Below are positions 11,096 to 23,727 of a DNA stretch of 64,000 nucleotides, piece by piece. The stretch lies in contig CP136064.1 in the NCBI GenBank assembly GCA_032622095.1, positions 181,322,011-181,386,010 of the forward strand. Reading direction: 5' to 3'. Each line of letters starts with the position of its first letter. The first letter of the stretch is position 1. This stretch comes from Siphonodentalium dalli. Lineage: Eukaryota; Mollusca; Scaphopoda; Gadilida; Siphonodentaliidae. Below the pieces are notes generated by a model, which saw only the letters and a program-made list of their open reading frames with translations, had not been told where the DNA came from and made no database searches. The translations under genes and the position numbers were made by a program.

Positions 11096-11915
11096 AATAA
11101 GATAAAAGGCCGTCCGCCACAGTGTCCCCCGAAAAAGTGGCTTCATTGGGGGCATCAGCTTTTCTGAAAAAATAAATAAATAACAAGGACCCTAAATCCG
11201 AAGCAACCAGACAAAAATGGGTGGATCGTACCCATATTCGAACTTGATCTTTATTTCGAGCTGATAAACTCATATACCAAATTTGATTCAGATATGATCA
11301 CACAAACTAAAGTTATCAACCGGAAACCAGACATTGACAGGATTCTAAGTCGTAAAAGGGCCATAACTCTCACAAAAATGGGCAGAGCAAACCCATATTC
11401 GAACCTGACCTGTATTTTGGGCTGATAAACTATCATACTAAATTTGATTAAGATATGATCATACAAACTAAAGTTATCATCCGGAAACCAGAAATTGACA
11501 GGATTCTAAGTCGAAAAAGGGCCATAACTCTAGCAAAAATGGGCGGAGCATACCCATATTCGAACGTGACCTGTAGATAGGGCTGATAACCTCACATACC
11601 AAATTTGGTTCAGATATGATCACACAAACTGAAGTTATCATCCGGAACCCAGAAAATTACAAGATTCTAAGTAAAAAAAAAGGGCCATAACTCTCGCAAA
11701 AATGGGCGGAGCAAACCCATATTCGAACTTGACCTGTATTTTGGCCTGATAAACTGACCTATGAAATTTGCTTTTGATCTAATAACCGAAACTAAAGTTA
11801 TCATCCGGAAACCATTTCCGGACGGACGCACGAACGGACGCACGGACTGCTAGACGGACGGACGGACACCGGCTATTTTAATAGTCCCCCGAAAAAAATA
11901 ATTCAGGGGACAAAA
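11096..11915 (+). repeat. Non-autonomous repeat with ~161-bp internal units
   Basis: The block opens with aaaggccgtccgccacagtgtcccccg and closes with a GGAC-rich run, ggctattttaatag and tcccccgaaaaaaa. Inside are four imperfect tandem units anchored by aaatttgattcagatatgatc at 11279, 11440, 11601 and 11764 (spacing 161, 161, 163). Each unit carries gggccataactct and an attcgaac...gacctgta segment. The same block, shortened, occurs at 24361-24815. It is non-coding, and the style is familiar from bivalve genomes. Confidence 0.8.
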
Positions 11916-13002
11916 ATCCTTTTTGGCAGTGCCCCCATTTGTGAATTTTCAAAAAATCTCAATTTCAAACAATGAATTTGAAGGAAAATTATTGGACCCT
12001 CCTATTTCAGTGTATATGTGACCATATCATTTGATCACCCCCTTCTTTCAATATAAACATATGTAACTATAATCACGGCGACTTTCAAATACCGGCAACT
12101 GTAATATATATAATGTAAATTTGGACGATATCCTCCATGCAGCATTAGAACGACATTCATAAGGCAGTGACAATTTTCTATGACAACAAATATTTCGACA
12201 GGTGTGATTGGGATTTTCGGCAATATTTGTTAAATGCTACAGTCTTTCAGTTGGTACAATGACTGGGTATTCGCTTATCAGTTTGATTGACTGAAATAAG
12301 CGCACACCATGTCTTTATTTTGGGAGATTGAATAGTTTATGCCGCATAAAATCACCCTATAGCCCTGCTAGTTTCAGATATATATACCTGTGTCATTTTA
12401 ATAGTTCAAATGTCTGGCCAAGTCTGCAAGTACTATGAGCGCAGTGCAGTGCATACAACCTTCGGGCACCCTGACCCCAGCATATCCATTTGGTACGACC
12501 TTGTCATGCAAGCGTGGAAGGATGCATACTTGTGGTGCACATCATCGGTATATATTGCAAACAACCCATAACAATCCATGGTCCTGATGGTTTACTTCCA
12601 TGAATTGAGCTAACTGAAGGTCACCTCATGAAGAGTAAACTCGTATTATGACCACACTTGACCTATATAAAACACACGTATAATATAAAATATATTAATA
12701 GGTGCTTAATTCGTCACCGAATAGTCAATCATATTTTGGGGGAAATATGTGTTTATACGGAAATGGTCCATTCCAGCATGGAAGGAGCGATAAGATGGAC
12801 CGATATATACGCACAATACTGAGCTAAATGATTTTTACACTATGAAAAAACTGCCCAGAGAAATATTAGTTATCCAGCTGTTTTAAATTTGTGAGATAAA
12901 AAGTGAGATAAACGTTCATTAGTGTTAATATAACAGGAACATAGTAACACTTAGCGCTCTTTATTGTCCCTCGCTGTGTAAACTATTATAAATTCAAAGA
13001 GT
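11916..13002. other. Spacer, nothing recognised
   Basis: No open frame, repeat or RNA gene could be supported over this kilobase. Confidence 0.4.
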
Positions 13003-13006
13003 TTAA

Positions 13007-13500
13007 AGGTACGGTTGGCCTTGGCGGTGGGTATTCTGTAAAAATATTTCCACCCGTCAAAACCGCCACAAACAGAAAGAACATCAAAATTTAGACAGAC
13101 TTTGTCCGTATACAAATAAGAAATATCGCATAAACAGTATGTTATTGTCATATATTTGACTATTGTTATGTAAACAAAAGCATAAAAAGTTACTTTTCTG
13201 GTGTTTGTTTATATTATGATGGTAAACATAAAGAGCGTTCTTTGTGGGTGAATTCCTGATATGGAACTAATAAAGAGCGTTTATGCCATTTGTGTGTGAT
13301 TCGCCAGTAGCATTGTGCTGTCTTCTGTAACACAATCAGGCTCTTGCTTAGGTAAAATATAGTAGGTCTTTATGATAACATGCTGTTTACGCAATGGTCA
13401 TGATATATATGAACGAAACTGTATGCGTTTTAATGTTTTTTCTGTTTACGGTGTTTGGAACAAATATGAATATTTTCGACAATTAAGGCCTCACGTGCCT
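13007..13500 (+). mobile_element. TTAA-flanked MITE, family A copy 1
   Basis: 494 bp flanked by TTAA on both sides (13003-13006, 13501-13504). Its ends are inverted: AGGTACGGTTGGCCTT on the left, and the reverse complement of AAGGCCTCACGTGCCT on the right. The same 494-bp element occurs in the opposite orientation at 33600-34093, and a decayed copy at 51325-51806. It contains a core with two TAAAGAGCGTT boxes around CCTGATATGG. It encodes no protein. The TTAA target fits the piggyBac or Kolobok superfamilies. Confidence 0.85.
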
Positions 13501-13504
13501 TTAA

Positions 13505-14020
13505 TAAGTCGTTCTTTTGTATAATAGTATTTCACGAAGTTATCGACCTATATTTTGATCCCTGGATCAGGATGTATAACACAATATATCAAAATTTCAG
13601 TCATCAAACCACCGGGGTGGGGTTAAAATAGACTCCCCCACATCATTACGGTGATCAGTGTGCATACAAAATTCAAGAAATCATACATACAACGAATATA
13701 ACGCTTTAAATTCCTATAAATAATGCCTTGCATGCATGGAAAGCGTCTACCGTTGAGATTTAAATGTGTTCTCTTGCATGGGCACGACCACCCCGATCCA
13801 ACTACATCTAATTTGTCATCATCAGTTGCAGGATTGTGAGATTCCCTGATCAGAGGAAATACAAAATGGCATGGTGTGTCAAATGTCAATATAGGAACAT
13901 AGCACACGCTCTTCTGAAGTTTCTTTAAAATTGTAATTTTCGTGGTGTTTGGCTCATCCGAACGATTTGAGAAAAGGCCAATGGCTGAAAAGGCGAGTTC
14001 ACTGAGTCGCGGCTATATGG
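13505..14020. other. Spacer, nothing recognised
   Basis: Short intervening sequence between the family A MITE and the hAT-like element. I see no gene or repeat in it. Confidence 0.4.
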
Positions 14021-14513
14021 ATTCATCCTAGGCTCCTGCGAATATTCGATTCGAGATTCGATTCGAAAGTCAAATTCGATTCGAATTCGAGTCGAAATTG
14101 CCAACTCGAAATTTCGAATATACTATGACGGAAAAGTAGGCTGTTTCAGGACAAGAACACATGTCGATCTTAGCTGTTTGTGGCATTTAATTCCAGAAAA
14201 TTATGTATATATGCACATTATAATTCTTATTGTACATAGCCAACAATTAGCCACGATAGGACGACTAAATACGTCTGAATTATATAGCTTTAAAATGGTA
14301 GCAAAAGCTAGGAGATAGCCAATGGACCGACGACGCGGTAAATTATAATAGCTATGAGAATGGGCTACCGATAGCGTTATCCATCGTCTATTCGATTCCG
14401 CGTTATGTAATACGGGTGAGAATGTAAACAACACATGTTCCTGGTGTCGAAAAGTGCATTTTGGCACTGTTCTCTTTTGAAGTTGACTTTCAGTTTCAGA
14501 GTTTTCTTTTACA

Positions 14514-14667
14514 ATGGACAAAATGTCGTCCATCATTCATGTTTATTTTAAACATGATAAAGCTGCAGGCACATGTGATGAATGCAACATGCATGGTGTA
14601 TAAATCGCAAGCATCTGGGACAATGACCCATCTATGGAATCATCTGTTCAAGAAGCATCAACCAATA
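14514..14667 (+). pseudogene. BED-type zinc finger remnant, frameshifted
   Basis: BED fingers bind DNA at the N-terminus of hAT transposases. Starting at ATG 14514, the first frame reads an aromatic segment and Cys-x2-Cys (TCDECN, about 14571-14588). It then hits a stop at 14604. The adjacent frame continues the finger as YKSQASGT, then HL and His-x4-His (HLFKKH, 14641-14658). The spacing C-x2-C...GT..L..HL...H matches the BED pattern. A one-base frameshift separates the two halves, and the foldback element is inserted right after the second histidine. The position inside hAT-type ends supports the call. No DDE catalytic core is left. Confidence 0.65.
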
Positions 14668-16007
14668 TAGTGGGGGGGGGGGGGGGGGGGATAATTACAG
14701 GAAAACATAAAAATCGTTCACTTTGTGATAGAAGCGCCAAACTTTCAGAATTTGTTAAGTGGTTGGTGAGTATCACTAAACTGGCTGGTTCCAGATTTTG
14801 GAGGTCACCTTGACCTTCAATTTGACCTTGACCTTTTTGAAAATCTCAGTTTTTGGGTTGGGTGGTTTATGCCATCCTTTTCTTGTGAAAATCGCATCTT
14901 CTCACAGTTTTCTCAATACAATTATAGTTGGGAGGTGACCACGGTTCATTTGGGCCAAAACATATATAAATTTTCATAAGATGGCCGCCAATATGGCCGC
15001 CGGAAGTTGAAAATATGACATTTTTTCACAAATATCTTCTAGTTCCATTCATGCTGTTTGGAACTGGTTGTGTAATGCAACCTTATTTTGTGTTTTGTAT
15101 ATTAACTGATCATTGGAGCAATTAAATATGCAATTATTGGGGTCCTAACCCCTTCCAATCCCTCAAAAAATCGATTTTACAGAACGCGGTACAAAATTTT
15201 ACAAAAAAATCACAATGGGGATTCTAGTCATATTTCAACAAGAAATGAAAAGAACATTGTAAGTCAGGCATATCATTACCTATGAATATTCGAACTCTCT
15301 GGAACCAAAAATCTTACCTTGGCTCAAAATGGCTGCCAAAATGGCCACCAAAATATGGAATATTGTAAATATTGCACCAGGGTGTCATGCAATTGCTTAC
15401 AAGTTGTGGGTGATGTATAAAATTGGCTAATCTGTATTCTATACATTAAATACTAACATGTCTGATAGACCATGTGTCATTGTTACTATTGTCACCACTG
15501 ACATCACCAGTTATATTGGATTTTTCTCTCACAAACTTGACATAAATATCGGCAAAAAAATCAATTTTCAGGGTTCGACCATTTTTTCAAATAAATTGCA
15601 ACTACCTTTGGTATCAAATGTGTTTTATCTATGGTGTTTATAGACTAAATTGCTCAAGATGGCTTCCAAAATGGCAACCAAATTTGTAAAAAGTTAATTT
15701 TTTACACATATCCAGAAAAATTATTCTCTGCGTTATCCGAAAAGGTAGCAAATTGTGACTCACTTGGTTATTATACCTGTTAGTTCATTAACTGACAACT
15801 ATGTTCTATTATGTTTATCCTAGTTCCGTATGGGGCATGATAAATTCATTTTAAAGTTGCAGTATGGAATTTTGCGGATAACCTCTTTTGTGATTATGGC
15901 CATATTATTGAAAGGAAATGGGCAGAACTTTGAGACGGAACTGAGATGAACCATAAGATGTTGGTAGTCTGGCCCATTATGATAAAAATTTATCAACTGG
16001 ATACAGG
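14668..16007 (+). repeat. Foldback 1 left arm
   Basis: The outer shell (14668-~14985) carries a G run, gaccttgaccttcaatttgac and the gggtggtttatgcc segment. The inner arm (from ~14985) carries three blocks of the form atggcnnccaaaatggcnnccA and matches 43262-44370. The reverse complement of the whole arm is at 18431-19776. Confidence 0.85.
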
Positions 16008-18430
16008 GTGGAAACCAAGATGACAGCCAGGGAGTTACTCTATGATGAGGATAATAGGTATTCCGCGAGTTATTGTATGGTCATGGATGATGTGTGGGTA
16101 TATGGGGAGTGCCCTGTTGGCAACGGTGGGTTGTATATTTATATATGTTGTGGATGTGTTATCATTGATGGTGTATGGGGAGTAGACGCATGATCATGAG
16201 TATGGCAAGTGTGGAACTTATGAGAGGTCGTATGTGCGGTTATTGGTATATCTGGAAGGGCTCACCATTGGTGATGTGCATATGTATGCCTGGATTGACT
16301 CTATGGTAATGGATATGGCGAATAGGTATACATGTAATGGCTGTATAGTCCATGGTGAGGTGAATAGGTATACAACGCGTGACCGTATGATCGTGAATGT
16401 AGTGAATATGTATACATACTACATAGAGTGACTATATGGCCATGTGTCGGGTGTATGTGTATACCTGGTGTTCATACATGGTGAATCGTGGCTGTATCGT
16501 CACTTGTGGTATGTACGGGTATAACCAAGTATGGCTGTATGATCAGGTGTACGTGTATAAAGTAGGTGACTATGTTGTCATTTGTGTTGTGTTTATGTAC
16601 ATATGGAGTGACTGAGGTAATGGGTGGGTTGTACATGTGTACCTTGGGTGGCACAATAACTCGATATAAATAAGGATATGTTAATCAATGGAGAGGTCAT
16701 GCCAGAGAGTTCTCTATCTTGATGGTGTTTATATACATGGGGGCGTTAAACACGGAAAACGATGGCCACCTATTACCACACAGTCATTACATACATGTAT
16801 ATACATAAACACCACAGAGATACCAATATAGTGACCCACTGTATACATGTACACCTGACCCATGACCACGGGTGACCTTATAGCCACGCGTCACGATACA
16901 GGCACACCGGGGATACTCCTAAACATGACCGATAACCATATAGTCATTCCTTGTATACCCATTCAGCTCACCATTGGCCATAAGGTCATCCCCTGTGTAC
17001 ATATTCTCCAAACACGTGGTCAAATAGACAATCAATATATACATCAACAATGACCATAAAGTCACTCCGGGTATACATATGCACCTCACCAATGGCCATA
17101 TAGCCACTCGCTTCATACACATACCTTCACCAATGTTACCTGACCTATGGCCATATAGTCACACCGTGTGTACCTATTCAAAACATTCATACACGACCAT
17201 GGTCAATCCTTGCATACATATTCACCTCGACATTGGCCATGTCACTCCCTGTATCCCTATTTGTCACACCATAGCCGCATAGTCACTCAAGATATAATAA
17301 TACACCCCAGCCATGTCAGTATAGTCACTCCATGTATGCATATGCACTTTATCCATGGCCATATAGCCACTTGCTATATACACATATCCCTTGCCCATGA
17401 CAACAAAGCAACGCATGTGTATACTGGTATAACCTACACATGACCATACCGCCACGAGTCACCAAACAGGAACACCAGGTATACTCATACGCCTGACACA
17501 TGACCATTTTAATAGTCACCCCCTGTATAGATGTCCATTATATGCTATTATATTTTATTACTTGGATACCTACATGTACTCATCTCACCATTGACCATAC
17601 ATTCACTACCTGTATACCTATATCGACACACATAGTGATATAACCACTCGATATACATATACAGCACACCCTAGACCATAGATTCACTCAAAGCATACAA
17701 GTACACCTCACTAATGGACATTCAGCCCTTCCAGATATACACACAACCACTCAAAGAATCCATACTTGCATATACACATCACACATGACAATTCAGCAAT
17801 TCACTGTATAATCATACATGCCATCCATGATAATACAGCTAATCCCGCCTATACACCCACTAATGATAATACATCCATGAGATATATAAATATGCATCCC
17901 ACCCGTTACCACAAGGACACTCCCTATATACCCGCACACTCGACAATGTCCACCCAGCTTACTCCAGGTAATCATATTCAATCATGACAGCACAGTCATT
18001 CCATGTATACCTACCGGTATACACAATACCCGTAACCATAAAATCACACCCTATTTACCAGCACACCCATCCATGATCATACAGACAACACATGTGCATC
18101 CCACCCATGCCCTTACAGTCACTCCATATGTACATAATCAACACATAGATGACCATGTAGCTATATCCATACACCACACCAATGCCCATACAGGCACACC
18201 TGGTGCACCCGTACTGGATATACACAATCATACACTATACAGTCACTACATGCATAGCGATTCACCTCACACCTGACCATGACATCTCCTTGTATACATT
18301 GATGCATCTTACAATGGACAACCCACTCATACATATAGTCACTCATTGTATACCAATTCCCATAAGTCATGACATGCAATAACTCACTGTATACCTATTC
18401 ACCTCACGTATGATCATAGAGTAACTCCCT
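16008..18430. repeat. Foldback 1 core: strand-switching ~42-bp minisatellite
   Basis: A degenerate unit of about 42 bp (theme: catgaccatatagtcactcc, then tgtatacatattcacctcac) fills the core. From 16060 to ~16650 it lies in one orientation (ggagtgactatatggtcatg). After a ~110-bp pivot (16650-16760) it continues to 18430 in the opposite orientation. The two halves are unequal (about 0.6 and 1.7 kb). The pivot sequence aaggatatgttaatcaat..agaggtcatg is conserved in foldback 2. Confidence 0.85.
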
Positions 18431-19776
18431 GGCTACGATCTTGGCATCCACACTGTATTCAGTTGACATTTTCTTAGCATAATGGACCAGAATAGCCAAA
18501 TATTATGGTCCATCTCAATTCTGTCTCAAAGTTCTGCCCATTTCCTTTCAATAACTATGGCCAAAATCACAAAAGAGGTGCTCGGCAAAATTACACACTT
18601 TAAAATGAATGTGGGACAACCAGAATAGAACATTTAGTTGTCAGTAAATTAACTAACACGTATAATAACCAAGTGAGTCACATTTTGCTACATTTTCGGA
18701 TAATGCAGAGAATGTTCGGGATATATGTAAAAAATTAACATTTTACAAATTTGGTTGCCATTTTGGAAGCCATCTTGAGCAATTTGGTCTATAAACAACG
18801 GAGTGATACACATTTAAGATAGACCAAAACAATAAACACCTTTCAATCCAAAGATAGTTACATTTTACCTGAAAAAATGGTCATAACCTGAAAAGTTAAT
18901 TTTTGCTAATATTTATGTCAAGTTTCTGAGAGAAAAGTCCAATATTTTTGACGATGTCAGTGGTGACAATAGTAACAATTAACCATGGTGCATCAGTCAT
19001 GTTAGTATTCAATGTATAGAATGCAGAATTGCCAATTTTATACATCAACCACAACTTGCCTACGATTGCAGGAGACGCTTGTGTAATATTTACCATTATC
19101 CATATTTTGGCGGCCATATTGGCAGCCATTTTGAGCCAAAGTAAGAATTTTGGTTCCAGTGATTTGGAATATTCATAGATAATGATATGCCTCACTTACA
19201 TTACAAAGTTATGTTCATTTCTTGTTGAAATATGACTAGAATCCCAATTGTGATTTTTTGTGAAATTTTATACCGCATCCTGCAAAATCGAAGTTTTGAG
19301 GGACCGGAAGGGGCTAGGACCACAATAATTGCATATTTAATTGCTCCAATGATCGGTTAATATACAAAACACAAAATAAAGTTGCATTACTCAACCAGTT
19401 CCAAACAGCATGAATTGAACTAGAAGATATTTGTGAAAAAATGTCATATTTTCAACTTCCGGCGGCCATATTGGCGGCCATCTTATGAAAATTTAGATAT
19501 GTTTTGGCCCAAATGAACCGTGGTCACCTCCCAACTATAATTGTATTGAGAAAACTGTGAGAAGATGCGATTTTCACAAGAAAAGGATGGCATAAACCAC
19601 CCAACTCAAAAACTGAGATTTTCAAAAAGGTCAAGGTCAAATTGAAGGTCAAGGTGACCTCCAAAATATGGAACCAGCCAGTTTAGTAATACTCACCAAC
19701 CACTTAACAAACTCTGAAAGTTTGGCGCTTCTATCACAAAGTGAACGATTTTGCAACTATCCCCCCCCCCCCACTA
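18431..19776 (-). repeat. Foldback 1 right arm
   Basis: Reverse complement of 14668-16007, ending in a C run and CACTA. Small indels distinguish the arms, so they are old enough to have diverged slightly and are not an exact assembly mirror. Confidence 0.85.
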
Positions 19777-20211
19777 ATACATGAAGAGGCTACACTGCGA
19801 CTGTTGTTGCGTCTTCAAGTTTATAACAACGGGTGTTTCCGAATGCCGATTTGCAATTTTGCATGTACATGCAAACTGTAGAAATTTCGTGTGATTTTAG
19901 TTTGATAATCTGTTTAGTGGTAATATATTAATCGTTGTGATGGCCGCATGGACGTTTTAATCTGTTTTGTTTTCTTGACAATTATAACTTGAAGTTAATA
20001 GAATATCAAACGACGGTTTATCGCCACATAAGTTCTGATGGAACTTCATGCATGTAGTTCATAGAACGTTTCACAAATAATCTAATCGTTGACAAAATAT
20101 ACCTAATTGAGAATGCAACACACAGATATGATTCGATTCGATATTCGATTCGATTTCGTGAATTCGATTCGATATTCGATTCGATCAAAATATCCAATTC
20201 GCAGGACCCTA

Positions 20212-20441
20212 ATTCATCCATATATGGAGTTCATGAATATTCAAAATCTCCATATATGAAATCATGAATATTCAAAAGTTCTATATATGGAACGCTTTTT
20301 TTTTTTTTTTTACACACGGAAAAATTATATATCATATGAAAGTAGAAGATGTCGGCTTCATGTTCCACCCTGCTGTAAAATGTGAAAGTGGTGCCGTTGC
20401 CATGGAAACGGAATGTAAACAATGTAGACACATTTTGAGAT
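20212..20441. other. Spacer with small duplication and T run
   Basis: tcatgaatattcaaaa occurs twice (about 20231 and 20262), and a long T run lies at about 20287-20305. Nothing else is recognised. Confidence 0.4.
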
Positions 20442-21590
20442 AAAACCTTTTCAGCAAATGGTAAAAACTAATTTAATCCCGTTCTAGGACAGGAACAGAC
20501 GTTGAAGATCATTTGTTGATTATTTGTCCATTATAACCATGTTCCAACTATTCCAGTATTAAATAAGATGCACATGTAGGTTATAAGGGTCTTTATTGCC
20601 ATTTTGGGGTGAAAATTGGTGATTTTTGCAAAAAATGCGATAATTTTGGAATTGGAGCATTTATTGGATACTACATTGGTTACAGTAATAATTTATGCAT
20701 AATATGATGGCATCATATGTGTACTTAAAATAAATCTGGATAAAACTGCCAAAAAGGCCCAATACCATGAGAAATACCTGTTACCATGGAAACGATATTT
20801 AAAAATACAAAAAATGTCGTTATTGGAAAGAAATGAAGTCCTATTGCGACATAATATAATTTTTTGAAATTTGTTTTCTATGACATGAAATTTTAATCCG
20901 GACTTCTGTGTTGTGTAATTGTTGCAGTTTATTCAGCTGTTGTCATGGAAACGGACCAAATTTCGTCAAATAATGATGTTTTTTAAATAAAGCTGACATT
21001 TAAAGCATGTAATTTTATGAAGCAAAGCGTATTATGACAACCCGTTATAGATGTCTCAAAACCTGTTTCAACGATAACTATGTTCCAACTATTCAAGTAG
21101 TAAATATGAATCACATATAAGTTCTGAGGGTTTTAATGCCATTTTGAGGTGATAAATGATGATTTTTCCAAAAAATGTGATAAGTTTGGAATTGAAACAT
21201 TTATTAGATACTACATTGGTTACAGGAATAATTTATACATATTATGATGGCTTCTTACGTTTGCTTCAATCTAATTTTGATAAAACTTCCGAAAAAGCTC
21301 AATACCCTGAGAAATACCTATTACCATGGAAACGATATTGAAAAATACAAAAAAATGTCATTATTGGAAAGAAATGCGACACAAATTAACTTTTTGAATA
21401 TTTGTTCTATGACATGCACAATTTATCCAGACTTCTTTGTCGGATCACTGTTGCGGTTTATTCAGTTGTCATGGAAATGGACCAAATTTTGCCAAATAAT
21501 GATATTTTCTCCTATAAACCGGACATTTAAAGTGTTCAATTTTATAAAGCAAAATAAATTTACCATTATGTGAATGCAACCTGACATATA
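20442..21590 (+). repeat. Foldback 3 left arm, two sub-repeats
   Basis: Two direct sub-copies start near 20520 and 21065. Both contain atgttccaactattc, gccattttg..gtga, aaaaaatg.gataa.tttggaattg, a catggaaacgatatt block and ttgtcatggaaa.ggaccaaattt. The reverse complement of both is found at 25636-26597. Confidence 0.8.
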
Positions 21591-21789
21591 ATACTCATCA
21601 TTTTATTCCCAATTTCTCAGGTGTTTCTTTGGATTTGGAAAAAAATTGTCTAAATAGTGATATGTTTTGCACATTTTTTTTTTATTTTATCCGAAATTGT
21701 GTGAAAAATTAAGGGTATATTTAAAAACAAACATCACGTATCATGAAAATGCAATAATAGGATTTCAAAAGATTCTCAGGTAATATATC

Positions 21790-23727
21790 CGGTTAATATA
21801 TCAATATGTGGTTAGTTAGTCAATAAATGCAGCTTCTTTGCAATTACTAGTATATATGGAGCTACTTTGTCAATATAATAGGTTAGTTAGTCAATATATG
21901 CAGCTAATTTGTCAATATATATTGTTAGTTAAGTCAATATATGCAGCTACATTGCAATTATATGCAATATTTGTCAATATATGTGGTTCGTTAGTCAATA
22001 TATGCAGCTAATTTGTCAATATTTGTGGTTATTTAGTCAATATGTGTAGCTCCTTTGCCATTATATGCAGCTAATTTGTCAATATATGCAGCTAATTTGT
22101 CAATATATGCAACTACTTTGCAATTCTATGCAGCTACGTTATCAATATATCTGGTTAGGTAGTCAATATATGCAGCTACTCTGTCCATTAATTTGGTTAG
22201 TTAGTCAATAGATGCAACTTCTTTGTCAATATATTCGGTTAGTTAGTCAACATATACATCTACATTGTCAAAATGTGCAATTGCTTTGACAATATATGCA
22301 ACTACTTTATGAATATATGTGGTTAATTAGTCATTATATGCAGCTACTTAGTCAATATATGTGGTTAGTTGGTCAATATATTCAGTTAATTTGTCAATAT
22401 TTGTAGTTACTTAGTCGATATATGCAGCTAATTTGTCAATATTTGTGGTTAGTTAGTCAATATATGTAGCTGATTTGCCATTATATGCAGTTAATGTGTC
22501 AACATATGCAGCTAATATGTCAATATATGCAGTTACTTTGCGATGATATGCAACTACGTTATCAACATATGTGGTTAGTTAGTCAATATATGCAGCTACT
22601 TTGTCGACCAATTTTGTTAGTTAGTCAATATATGCATTTTGTTGGTCAATATATGTGGTTAGTTTGTCAATATATACATCTACTTTGTCAAAATATGCAA
22701 TTGCGTTGACAATATATGCAGCTACGTTATCAATATATATGGTAAGTTAGTCATTATGTGCAGCTACTTAGTCAATATATGTGGTTAGTTGGTCAATATG
22801 TGCATCTACTTGTCAAAATGTGCAATTGTTTTGACAATATATGCAGCTACTTTATCAATATATGTGGTTAGTTAGTCATCATATGTAGCTACTTAGTCAA
22901 TATATGTGGTTAGTTAGTCAATATATGCAGCTACTTAGTTAATATATGTGGTTAGTTAGTCAATATATGTAGCTAATTTGTCAATTTGTGGTTAGTTAGT
23001 CAATATATGCATCTAATTTGTCAATGTATGTGGTTAGTTAGTCAATATATGTAGCTCATTTTGCATTATATGCAGCTAATTTGTCAATATATGCAGATAA
23101 CTTGTCAATATATGCAGCTATTCAATTATATGCAGCTACGTTATAAATATATGTGGTTAGTTAGTCATTATATGCAGTCACTTAGTCAATATATGCGGTT
23201 AGTTGGTCAATATATACATCTACTTTGTCAAAATATGCAATTGCGTTGACAATATATGCAGCTACTTTATCAACATATGTGGTTAGTTAGTCATTATATG
23301 CAGCTACTTAGTCAATATATGTGGTTAGTTGGTCAATATATACATCTACTTTGTCAAAATATGAAATTGCTTTGGCAATATATGCAGCTACTTTATCAAT
23401 ATATGTGGTTAGTTAGTCATTATATGCAGCTACTTAATCAATATATGTGGTTAGTTAGTCAATATATGTAGCTCATTTGCGATTATATGCAGCTAATTTG
23501 TCAATATATTCAGCTAATTTTTCAATATATGCAGCTATGCATGTTATAAATATATCTGGTTAATTAGTCAATTTATGCAGCTACATCGTCCATTAATTTG
23601 GTTAGTTATTCAATATATGCAGCTTCTTTGTCAATATATGTGGTCATTTAGTCAATATATGCAGCTACTTTGCCACTATATGCAGCTAATTTGTCAATAC
23701 ATGTATATGCGATTAGTTAGTCAATAA
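21790..23727 (+). repeat. 21-bp minisatellite (42-bp doublet)
   Basis: About 90 copies of a 21-bp unit alternate between agtcaatatatgcagctactt and agtcaatatatgtggttagtt versions, giving a frequent 42-bp doublet. Because 21 is a multiple of three it yields long open frames of a repetitive Met/Gln/Leu/Tyr peptide, which I regard as non-coding. Confidence 0.9.

Larger units (their letters stand above)
14668..19776. mobile_element. Giant foldback element 1 (5.1 kb)
   Basis: The two halves are inverted repeats of each other. Arms run 14668-16007 and 18431-19776 and surround a minisatellite core that itself switches strand. The ends are TAGTGGGGG... and ...CCCCCACTA, with ATA on both sides (14665-14667, 19777-19779). 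Matching landmarks in opposite orientation include gatagaagcgccaaactttc (14729/19718), catcttctcacag (14898/19560) and ctgacatcaccag/ctgatgtcagtgg-type segments (15500/18950). No protein is encoded. Inner arms and core are shared with the element at 42485-48515, but the outer ~315 bp are not. It inserted into the hAT-like element, directly after the BED finger. Confidence 0.9.
14029..20211 (+). mobile_element. hAT-like element with perfect 8-bp target duplication
   Basis: The ends are inverted (TAGGCTCCTGCGAAT on the left; ATTCGCAGGACCCTA with one extra base on the right) and are followed inward by ATTCGATTCG-rich subterminal repeats (14041-14120, 20131-20190). Flanking them is a perfect 8-bp direct repeat, ATTCATCC (14021-14028 and 20212-20219). 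An 8-bp duplication and this subterminal style are hallmarks of hAT elements. Inside is a broken BED zinc finger (14514-14662). A 5.1-kb foldback occupies most of the length; without it the element is only ~1.07 kb, so it is an internally deleted non-autonomous derivative. Confidence 0.85.

Noticed and set aside
22485-23471. Long open frames with repeated Met-Gln-Leu peptides
   Set aside because: They arise because the 21-bp minisatellite unit is a multiple of three; composition and lack of any start context argue against a protein.
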